From the NCBI GenBank assembly GCA_932294295.1, contig OW028576.1, forward strand, positions 44,990,247 through 45,054,246: a stretch of 64,000 nucleotides of DNA. The letters are read 5' to 3'. The stretch is from Alitta virens (Eukaryota; Annelida; Polychaeta; Phyllodocida; Nereididae). The notes under the pieces were generated by a model. The model saw only the letters and a list, made by a program, of their open reading frames with translations, was not told the DNA's origin and did no database searches. How positions within the stretch are numbered: the first letter of the stretch is position 1; every line of letters begins with the position of its first letter. Shown piece by piece: positions 21,001 through 30,700 of the stretch. The translations under genes were made by a program, and so were the position numbers.

Positions 21001-24000
21001 AGCCTATTGTCACAGCAACTGCTAATGTAAGTTTAATTTGATTGTAACTTGTCACAGCGTATGTTTAATTTGGTTGTATTTTGTCAAAGCACAGGTTATG
21101 TATATTTATACATTATTTGCATTCTGTGACAGCAAAAGATGTAGTGCATCACAGATGATGTAGGATTCAATAATTTCAACCACTGATATAACTTTAATTT
21201 TGTAATTTGTCACAGCGCCAGTTATGTTGGTTTTTATTATTTGCGATTTGTTGCCTCAATAGCTTGGGAATTTAATTTGGTTGTAATTCATCACAGCACT
21301 GGTTATCTAGGTTTATTTATTTGTAATTTGTCACAGCAGCATGCTAATGTTTTTTCACATCACAGATGTCAGTTTATATTATTTGTAATCTGTCACAGCA
21401 ATACCTAATACAGTACATTTATTGGTCATGTCATGCTGTACTCACTGTGTGTGTCCATTGGCTGATAAAATGGGGAGAAAAAGTAACAGAGTTTTAAAGA
21501 CAATAAGATGACATCACTTCTTAATTGTTACATTGATGACGTCATGCTATATATGACATCATCAAACAATACTTATCTACTACGGTGTCAGTGACCTGTT
21601 GTGGTACTTTTCCTTCCGATCTGGGGAGAGTGCAATTAAACCAATGTTTAGGGTTGTGTTTCACAATATGACAAGCCTAGGGTCAGTGTTTTACATTAAT
21701 TTTAAGCAGGCAGATTTTTTTTATTATAACAATCACAATGACATCACTTCCGATTGTTATGATTATGACACAATACAGCAAATGACGCCTATTATCGCCC
21801 AAAACCAACCCTTATATGGCTAATACAAATGTGCGAGTGTCCCCTCTTACTCTTTCTACTCTTGCTTGTCATTTGTCACGGTGCGTGCACTGCTGGTGCA
21901 GGTTTAAATAATAATTATAAAATGTTTGAATTGTTAAAACCATCAGTATGTCATTGGTCCAATTTTATTTTCAGGACTTAAGTTGGGATGAATGGGCGAG
22001 ACCCTTGTTCTCTATCGACTCTCAGAGAAATTTGATGATCAGCAATTTCACCCATGACCGTGCCGGCAAGTACACGTGCCGAGTTGCACAACTCTCTCCG
22101 ATTGAGAATGAGCAATTCCAAGTAGAAGTCATGGCAATGGGTACATACCTTTTTTTATAGATCTAATAATCTTGACTATTTATGTATTATCTGCATGTAT
22201 ACACAGTTTATATTGCAACAAAAACATGTTATATCTGAAGTAGATTAACAGGGACAAGAAAAATGTAGACACCCCAGTGTGGAATACACTCGGGGTCATC
22301 AAAATTGGCCACTCAAAGTAAATTATCACCAACACTTTCAAGATGTTGTATGATCTCAGAAGAGTTAGTTTTGTGACAATTAATGAAGCAGGTGTTATTG
22401 TTTTTCTCGGGGTGGCCAATTTTGATGACCCTGGCCAATGACAGACAGACAGACAGACAGAAAGTATTTATTTTGACCATAAACTTACAATTTACATAAA
22501 CAAAAATAATCAAGGAAAACTGGTTATATTATGGTCATAGGAGACATTCACTAAGGCCAAAAGCCGCTGACGTGCATTGCCACCTATGAGTCATTTGGTG
22601 TTATGGCATATGAATATTGGCTACATATGGAAGGAAAATCATGGTAAGGATTGCAAGTGCTACAATGTCTATGACCCCGGCCAATTTTAATGAACCCTAG
22701 TGTACAAAAGACTCCGAAGTGTTGACAGCCCTGTTTTTCACAGATTAAGTATATTCACAGGCGCAGCTGATTTGCAGAATACAAATGGTGAATGCTCTGC
22801 TGACTTGACCTCAATAGGGAGAAATAGTAACAGAGCCTACAGAGGGCACTACCACTGTAGCAGATAAAAAGACAATAAAAATGATGTCACTACACCATTG
22901 ATGACGTCACAAAATATATGAAATCACAACATAGATAACGTCATTTAAACGATACTCCCCATTTGTTTGACTCCGCGACTGTGATTTTATCCTGGTCTAT
23001 AGGCCTGAGGGCAACTATCCAGTTTTATCTGAAGTCGTTTGAATGATTTTATCTTGTCACTTCAGATGACCTTTCACTGGAATCGGAAGATGTTTTTGAG
23101 GGACAAGAAGCTACAGTATCTTGCGCGGTCAACATTTCTGGACTGTTCAACCCAACACTGCGACTTTTCAAAGAAAACAAAGAGGTTTCAACTTACACCA
23201 TCAGCAAACCTAATGCTCCTGATGGAGAATATAGGCTGCTCAAGTAATTGCATTTTGTACTTTAATGTAATAAGCTTTTCTCACCTAGGTCTCCGTACAC
23301 CTACTTCTCGCTAAATCGAGCTCTTGCTTCACCTAGTGCTCTCTTAACTTAGATCTTCCTACATCCAGTGCTCCCTAAACTCAGATCTCAATGAACATAG
23401 TGCTCTCTAAACCATCTCTCTACATCTAGTGCTCCCTAAACCTAGATCTCAATGAACATAGTGCTCTCTAAACATCTCTCTACAGCCAGTGCTCCCTAAA
23501 CTTAGATTATCTCTACACCCAGTGCTCTCTAAACCTAGATCTCAATGAACATACTACTCTCTTAACCATCTCTCTACATCCAATGATCCCTTAACCTAGA
23601 TCTCAATGCACATAGTGTATATCTCAACGAATAGTGCTCTCTAAACCATCTCCCTACATCCAGTTCTCCCTAAACCCTAAACCTAGATCTCAATGCACAT
23701 AGTGCTCTCTAAACATAGATCTCCATACACTCAGTGTTCAAGGCAATAATAGATGATGTATATATATATAACATCATTAAACCATGTTTATCTGCTTTGA
23801 TGTTTGTGACCTCTGGTGGTCATCTATTATTGCCTTGTACTTCAAAGAAGATCTTACCTACTGGTGCTAATTCTAGATCTAGGTATAGGGAGAACTAAGT
23901 GTAGGGAGCATTAGGTGTAGGAAGATCTAAGTTTAGGAAGCGCTGGGTGTAGGGAGATCTAAGTTTAGGGAGCACTGAGTGATTTACATGTGATATCACT

Positions 24001-25956
24001 GTAACGGTTCATATAATCGTCAGCATCCTGGTATCCATTCGCAAATATTTATAACTTCTCCGACATTGATTTGTGGTCTTACCTAATGAAACTCATGATG
24101 ATGACTGTGCATGATGATGATCTAACATTTCAAAACATTTGTGATAATTTCATGTTTCGATTTTAGATTTTGAAATATTCATGATGACTGCATAATCGTG
24201 CATGACTAATTGTATAGATATAGATATGATTTAAAATTTCCATTAATGAATTTTTTCAGGTATGGATACAACTTCAACACCACTAACCAGGATAATGATG
24301 TTGAATTCATTTGTGACTTAGTGTTTGTCGATTACGAAAAAAACCCAAGTTACAGGGACCTCGCTTATATCAATGTCACCGTATTCCGTAAGTGTTTCAC
24401 ATAATTGTCAATAACTACTTGTACATTTCTGGCACAATGGTTAATTAGTAGGGTATCATGAAACTTCATTTGAGCTGACTTTACTACAGGTAGGTATCTT
24501 ATGGCTAGGTTTAGCTTAAGGTAGCTTGGGGTAGCTAATTGTTCCCTACAGTTGATTACATTAAAAAACAGTGCGTCAAGATGAACCTAGACAAAACCAG
24601 ACATCTTCTGCTATACGATGCTACCTGCCACTATAAAAGGAACTGTTCGGCTATAGCTGGCTCTGAACATGGACATTACGATTTACATTGCATTATATTA
24701 TAATATACATTACATATATACATCATACAATACAATTGTGTCCAGTGTCCATGGATCTGAAATACATGCAGCACCATGATCTGGTGCATAAGTTGAGAGT
24801 TCATATTTTCATTCCTCCTAGCACTTTGCACTCCTGGCGTGAGTGACCTCTCAGTTAACATGTCATTAACCTCAACTTACTACTACTGCTACTTGCAACT
24901 TGTCTCTTTACAATATGTTTCGTGAACTCCTTTTAATTTTTGAAATTTCTCACCAGATGGAGTTGTGGATATTGACATCACCCCTAATTCTGACAACCGC
25001 GAACCCACTGTAGAAGTCGGAGATTACTTGAACTGTTCTGCGAGGGGAGAACCAGAACCCGAATACCGTTGGACAAGTGTCGACAACTCTACTGACGTCA
25101 GAAATGGAAGCTCTTTAGAAGTAAGGGAGGATATGATTGGTCGTAATCAATACATGTGCACTGCTTACAACACTGTGAATGGAACCTACTATGACATCAA
25201 CAAAACAGTCACATTTAATGCAGGTAAGATTTAAAAAGTAATGCAGCACCCGTTACCTAAGTTACAGCCTCAAACGAATTGCGATAACGAGAGCCGAGGG
25301 TGCAATCGAAACATTCTGATTGACAAGAATAATAGATACTTTTCTCAAATCTTTATCAGTGAGAATGTTTTGGAAATCTGCCCCAGCTGTCAATATTAGC
25401 GCATGCAATTTGCTGATGGCCGCAGCTTTCTGACGGGTGCTTTACACCCAGAGCAATATATTTATTACAACTTTGATGGTTACAGCTGCACTGTCTGTCA
25501 AAATTGCAAGTTGTCGAACTAACTGACTTGTAAAATACTATGACACCTATATAATAGACCAAACAAATAATCTGAAAATTATGACACATTATTAGTACTG
25601 TTATTATCAGAGGTGTAGTTGCTGCTTACAATATTAAGAGTCCACGTCAACATATTTTAAAGAGACAAGTTGCAAGTAGCAGTATTAGTAAGTTGAGGTT
25701 AATGAAATGTTAACTGAGAGGTCATTCCTGCCAGGAGTCCCAAGGAGTCCTTTTGCTTACAGTATCAATAACTATAAACTGATTGTGACACTTTATTTAA
25801 TAAGGCTGGTAATTTTCTTTATGTTGTTCATGATAGATTTAATTATTGTTGGTCTTTTTTCTTTCAGTTGAACATGGCCAAGGTGGTTCTCCAATGGTGC
25901 TGCCCTCTTTTGTACTTTCCTTCATTTTAGCAACGTTCATAACAATTATCTCATAA
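18088..25956 (+). CDS. Three-Ig-domain surface protein, probably GPI-anchored, 7 exons
   Basis: Seven exons join into one 349-codon frame: 18088-18139, 20857-21026, 21975-22140, 23066-23243, 24260-24387, 24957-25223 and 25868-25956. All have GT/AG introns and matching phases (1,0,1,2,1,1). Exon 1 is a signal peptide (MEVFYRIAAFVLFTAFY), with likely cleavage before QIVVTQ. Ig 1 spans exons 2-3 (Cys in QLNCS, Trp in LNWAF, DRAGKYTCRV). Ig 2 spans exons 4-5 (VSCAV, EFICDL), with no clear core Trp. Ig 3 is exon 6 alone (LNCSARGEPEPEYRW, NQYMCTAYN). Exon 7 ends in a hydrophobic run, LPSFVLSFILATFITIIS, followed at once by the stop, with no cytoplasmic residue, which fits a GPI signal. Several N-glycosylation sequons are present. 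An adhesion or recognition role is inferred from architecture; the orthologue is not recognised. AATAAA follows at 26452. Confidence 0.88.
19698..20095. mobile_element. hAT-type MITE with 8-bp target duplication
   Basis: The 398-bp element has TIRs TAGGGCTGTACACC and GGTGTACAGCCCTA (14 bp, exact) and is bounded by ATTCATCC at 19690-19697 and 20096-20103. An 8-bp duplication is the hallmark of hAT transposition. Inside, ACGATACGTATC-type palindromes occur near the left end. No transposase is present. It lies in intron 1 of the Ig gene. Confidence 0.9.
20303..20701. mobile_element. Second, older hAT-type MITE copy
   Basis: It matches the element at 19698-20095 end to end: ACACCTTTATCTTCAAAAC at the left and GAGAACCGGTGTACAGCCCT at the right. 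The left TIR is worn (TAGATATACACC) and no target duplication survives. Confidence 0.8.
21030..21410 (+). repeat. Diverged intronic tandem repeat ending in TTTGTCACAGC
   Basis: Starting at the exon 2 donor, the motif TTTGTAATTTGTCACAGC recurs about six times at irregular spacing (about 21045, 21090, 21130, 21205, 21290, 21330 and 21390). Each ends in CACAG, which resembles a 3' splice site. Confidence 0.6.
21470..21640 (+). repeat. Interspersed repeat with TGACGTCA motif, copy 2
   Basis: AAAATGGGGAGAAAAAGTAA, GATGACATCACTTC, TTGATGACGTCATG and CAATACTTATCTACTAC match the order of motifs in 3980-4200. It is in intron 2 of the Ig gene. Confidence 0.55.
22438..22560 (-). mobile_element. LINE-like 3' end in minus orientation
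   Basis: Read on the minus strand the piece ends in AAATAAATACTTTCTGTCTG followed by (TCTG)n. Such an AATAAA-plus-tetranucleotide end is usual for 5'-truncated non-LTR copies. The upstream body is not identified. Confidence 0.4.
22815..22975 (+). repeat. Interspersed repeat with TGACGTCA motif, copy 3
   Basis: AATAGGGAGAAATAGTAACA, GCCTACAGAGGGCACTACC, ATGATGTCACTACACC and TTGATGACGTCAC follow the order of the copy at 3980-4200. It is in intron 3 of the Ig gene. Confidence 0.55.
23280..23990. repeat. Inverted minisatellite array in intron 4
   Basis: About ten units of 45-50 bp containing AGTGCTCTCTAAACCTAGAT run from about 23325 to 23735. At about 23875-23985 three units occur as reverse complement (AGATCTAAGTTTAGGGAGCA). 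Between them lies a 98-bp foldback element with 17-bp ends (AAGGCAATAATAGATGA at 23740 and its complement ending at 23836). The transcript of this intron could form a long hairpin. Confidence 0.75.
24831..24920 (+). repeat. Inverted repeat arm upstream of Ig exon 6
   Basis: The block GACCTCTCAGTTAACAT...CTTGTCTCTTTA is the reverse complement, at roughly 90% identity by eye, of 25649-25738. It ends 36 bases before exon 6. Confidence 0.8.
25649..25738 (-). repeat. Inverted repeat arm downstream of Ig exon 6
   Basis: AAAGAGACAAGTTGCAAGTA through TTAACTGAGAGGTCATTCC is the mate of 24831-24920. The two arms enclose exon 6 (24957-25223) with a loop of about 730 bases. Confidence 0.8.
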
Positions 25957-26451
25957 ATGCTACCATGGCAACTAGCATAGTTTTTACACAACCACAAAAA
26001 GATTTATGTTGCTTAGTTCGTTTTATAAAACGGCAAATGGTATTTCTTTTGAAAAATCCTTGAAGGGATGTAACATATGGAGGATTTTTGTTTTTGCATG
26101 CCAAGATATTTTTGTAAGTCTTTATTTCTGATGTAATTTTCTCGGTTGGAGCTGGAACTATCAATCTATAGGAGAAATATATTTATGTCGTAGAATTAGA
26201 TTATAAATGAAATTAGGTAATTCTAGTCAGATATTACATTAATTTATTTTCATGTAGTAGGTAGGATATGAAGTTTGAGAACCCAACTTGGAAATAATGA
26301 AGGTTTTTTAACAAGCCTGAACGTTTTCTTTAGAGGTTTTGCTTTTGTAAATAGATTACAGCAGTAATAATTTTTGCATTGTACATAATGTAAATAAATG
26401 ATGAAATTTCATATTTTTATACTGTACTTGCTGGTTAAGTAATAACTGTAC

Positions 26452-26457
26452 AATAAA
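26452..26457 (+). terminator. Polyadenylation signal of the Ig gene
   Basis: AATAAA lies 496 bases after the stop codon and is followed by a T/G-rich stretch (AAACTGTTTGTAAG, AGTGTTTGTT). This fits a 3' UTR of about 0.5 kb. Confidence 0.6.
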
Positions 26458-26509
26458 GTTGAATAAACTGTTTGTAAGAAAAAAAAGTGTTTGTTATAGT
26501 GTATTTATA

Positions 26510-26575
26510 TAATTTATATATATATATATACAAATAAAGTCTATCTATCTATCTAACTATCGATCAATCTAATAC
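26510..26575 (+). repeat. (TA)n and (TCTA)n microsatellites
   Basis: A TATATATA run is followed by ACAAATAAAG and then TCTA units ending in TCTAACTATC. It may be a SINE/LINE tail. Confidence 0.7.
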
Positions 26576-27200
26576 GTTAGTTATAAATGAATAATTAGTC
26601 GATAAATTGAGTCGGAGTTTTATTTTACATAAACGAAGCTTGAGTTTCATTTTATGTTGAAGATTGAAAAATCGCATAGAAACCAAATGGAATTTATATA
26701 GTAACTACTGTATTTAAGGTTGTGTTCAAACCTGCAAACACGAACAAGTTGTAACATTCAAGCCACAATATTTGACTAATATGGTCATAATATTACCGTG
26801 GACCCTGAAAACGTTTCAGCAATATTTGAGATAATATTCCCCACAGATATTACCAAAATGTCAGCACAATATTTAAATGATCCTAACTAACATTATGTCA
26901 ATATATGGAGAAAGCATTGTCACATTATAAAAGTGTGGACCCTAGAAAAGCCTGCAGAAATATTATAAATGATATTACCAAATAAACTTGTTAATATAAT
27001 CTCACCATGGGAAATTCATTATAACATATTGCGGCAAGATTCCCACAATCATTTTAGGTATATTTTTTAAGAAATATTTTCCCAACATGCCCAGTTCAAT
27101 ACGATGTGTTTGTAGGGGGGTTGCTATAGCGCAGTCTAAATTACATAACTTGGGTTGAAAATAATACACATAAAAAGTAATTATTATGTACAGCAAATCC

Positions 27201-27206
27201 TTTATT
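27201..27206 (-). terminator. Polyadenylation signal of the beta-trefoil gene
   Basis: AATAAA on the minus strand (plus TTTATT) lies about 505 nt beyond the stop codon at 27714-27712. It is the nearest good signal for the long-tail transcript. Confidence 0.5.
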
Positions 27207-27711
27207 TCCCAAAGAACAATAGAATTAAAACCTTATAAAACAATGAAACCAGTTAGCACATTTACCAAAATTAAACAGGAATGATAAGTCAACATTTCAA
27301 CAAGTATCATACAATAAATTACCTAAAACAAAAAACAAACAAAAAAAAACAAAAAACATTTAAAGCATTTTAAACTGGATTAATATGAAAAGGTGGATAA
27401 ATTCTAATGATAGTTTAATTGAAAAAATATGTATACTTATATATTGGTAAAAAAAAAAGAAACAAAAAACTATGATCATAAAGCTAGAATGAGACTTTAC
27501 ATTACTTGTTACATGGTCTGAGACAAAAACCAACAAATAAAACATCTGAATTCACTTAATTTGAAAAAGGAGAATAGAATAATAAACTTTAAATAGGATT
27601 TCATAAATTTGTAGTAGTCAACAAATAAAGTAAAATTTCATGATTTTGCTTTACATGACTTAATTGTGAAGTAACTGCATTCAAATGGTTTTCATGAAAT
27701 TTTCTTCATAT

Positions 27712-30700
27712 TCATGAAGCTGCCTTTTCTTCAGCTGCTTTTTCTTCAGCTTTTACTTCAGTTTTTTCTTCAGCTTTTTCTTCTTCTTTTCCTTCTTCTT
27801 TCTTTTCTTCTTCTTTTCCTTCAGCTGAAGTTTCTGGTTCTTCTGGTTCGGCACTTGACTGTTGGAAAAAAGAAAATAAGTTGTTAACGTTTTATTCACA
27901 CATTCAGTATTTCTAACAAACAAACAAAAAATACAAAGATAGAAGTAAAAAATATAATTATGCTTGTGATATGAACTTCACTATTAACATCACCAATAAT
28001 GGATTGGTTTTAATTAAACGTTTTTTTGTAATTGGATAAATATGGTTCTAGCTAACTAGAGTTGGATCCATAATAAATGTCCACCTGTTTTTTGGTCATA
28101 TTTTGCAAAATGGACAGAAATGTTCGATAAAAACACTTGTAGGAAAGAAATACCTTAAAGTTTGCTATATTCACCATTGTAATTTCTGCAGCTTCTTTGT
28201 GACCATAACAATGGCTATAATGATGACAAAGTGGCAAAATATTCTCATTGCGAAGATAGGAAACTAGAAGTGAATTTGTACAGGAATAATTCTTTATAGG
28301 TTATAAAGTTGGGTTTGACTTTTTGGTAACATTTATGTTTTGTGCTTCTCCGCGACATTTGTAAAAATAAAACAAACAAACAAGTGGACATATTATGCTA
28401 TAAGTAACAACCTTGGGGAACTTCATAATTCAGAGGCCTCTATCAATAATTATCATATTGCTTGAATGCTGGAAAAAGGATCACATTGTTCACCTATTTT
28501 TAGATGTAACAAAGTACAATTACCAATAATTACATAATAATAGTATAGTTTGCAATTATTACATCAATGAACATCATAGAGCACTAGCAATCTTACATCC
28601 CCTTTCCCATGATTCGTTGTGATTACAACTGAAAGTATTTGAGTGATTCTCTTTGTTTTGTGTTCTGTGTTTTAACACAATTGCTGGCAGAGACCTCTGT
28701 TGGACAAAGTACCCAAATGTTACATCACAAATGCAACAACGAACAATGATTAGGTACAGAATGAAAGCATTTCATGCAGTGCAAAAGGGATTCAATACTT
28801 GGACATTTTACCATCTGTTTACCATCTGTTTCTTCTAACATACTGTTTTCCATTATCTGTTAAGTATACCATTTCCACTTACACACAAAATAGATATACT
28901 ATACAACGAAAAGCACAGACGTAATAATGAACCATAACGCCATGCATTAGATGGGGTTTTTAATAACGCAACGCAGTGTCACAAAGCTAGCTCTGGTTTA
29001 AACTGCGCACATTCATGCAACAGACCCTTGCTGCTTATGAACAAAATAGTTTACAATACAATTGATAGCACAAACATACAAATGATTTACAATAAAGCCA
29101 TGCATAAGGAGGGGTTTCTAACAATGGTGAACTATAAAGCCATGCTTAAGTGGGGGTTCTTATAATGATTAACAATAAAGCCATGCATAAGAAGGGGTTT
29201 CTAACTAAATGGTTAACTATAAAGCCATGCATAAGGAGGGGTTTCTAACAATGGTTAAATATAAAGCCATGCTTAAGAGAGGGGTTCTAACAATGGTTAA
29301 ATATAAAGCCATGCTTAAGAGAGGGGTTCTAACAATGGTGAACTATAATGCCATGCATGAGGTGTGATTTATAACAATATGATTAACAATTAAGCCATGC
29401 TTAAGAGGGGGTTCTATGGTTAACTATAAAGCCATGCTTAAAGTGATATGATGTCTTAGACCTTCCCAGGAAAATCCAGCCCTAAACTGAAGGAATAGCT
29501 ACATCTACCACTAAACTTACTTGTTTTGTACTTGTTTAAAACATTTAGCTCACATTATTGACAGTACACAGCATCAAAGCACTGGTAAAATCCGTTAGGC
29601 AAGATGTGGGCATCATGGTGGATTTACTGTGTGATTGGCTGCTGCTGCTGCAGGCTATGGGGTATTATCATAATTTATTCATGTGGCCCATGTGGTCAGA
29701 GCTGTCAAACTAACAAAAACAATGTATGATATTCACTCATATGAATTGTGAAAACAGTTTACCTTGTTCAGAATCACTTTTCATAGCTTCAATTAATGTA
29801 TAAACACAATTTCCAGAGTAAACAAAACCCTCGTGGTTCCTGGTGGTTGGAATTTGGCTCTGCCTGGCTGTGGTCACGTGACACCAGAGAGAGTCCAGCC
29901 AAGTTTCAAATTATTTCGGTGTACACCAAAATCACTACAGCTGATTTTAAGACTGAAATACTCATTACTAACAAATGGATGGGCACAAAGCAAAGTGGTT
30001 TCTGACAATACACATCCTTCACTATCATTCGGTGGTAAATTTAAAGAAACTTTCAGTTTGACCTAGATATAAGACTTCATATCACTTTAAGAGAGGGTTT
30101 CTAACAATGGTGAACTACAAAGCCATGCATTAGGTTGATTTCTAACAAAATGATTAACAATAAAGCCATGCATAAGGAGGGGTTTCTAACAATGGTGAAC
30201 TATAAAGTCATGCTTAAATAAGGGTTTCTAGCAAAGCAGTCTTAACATGGTAGGTCTGGAAAACTACATAAGCGGCAGACAACATATATTTTGACCACAC
30301 TTTACCTGATACAATCATTTCTATGAATCTGCTGGCTTCGCAGCTTGTTCTTCTTCTGGTTTTTCTACAACTTGATTATTTTTCTGCAACATTGTGTAAA
30401 TTTTAAACCTAGATGTTACCTTTCAGTGTGGACATGGTATCTTTTTTCACACGGCTTTTTCCGTAAAAATTACCAGAGATTATACCAACAATAATCACAA
30501 TATAACAATAATCTTTTTTTTAAGTCGCATCTAAAATAACAAATAAAATTAGCTTTGAAAGCTATTCTGTGACATAAGAAATTATCTAAAATAATGTACA
30601 CAGATATGTACAAACTATTTGAATATAATATTACAATCTCTCATTATTCATCTTTTATACAGTGGTCCTCTAAGCGATATATTTTTTTAACACAATTTCC

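Noticed and set aside
29796..30066. Plus-strand frames of 69-77 codons
   Set aside because: They lie in the intron between trefoil exons E and F, lack splice sites and overlap each other in two frames.
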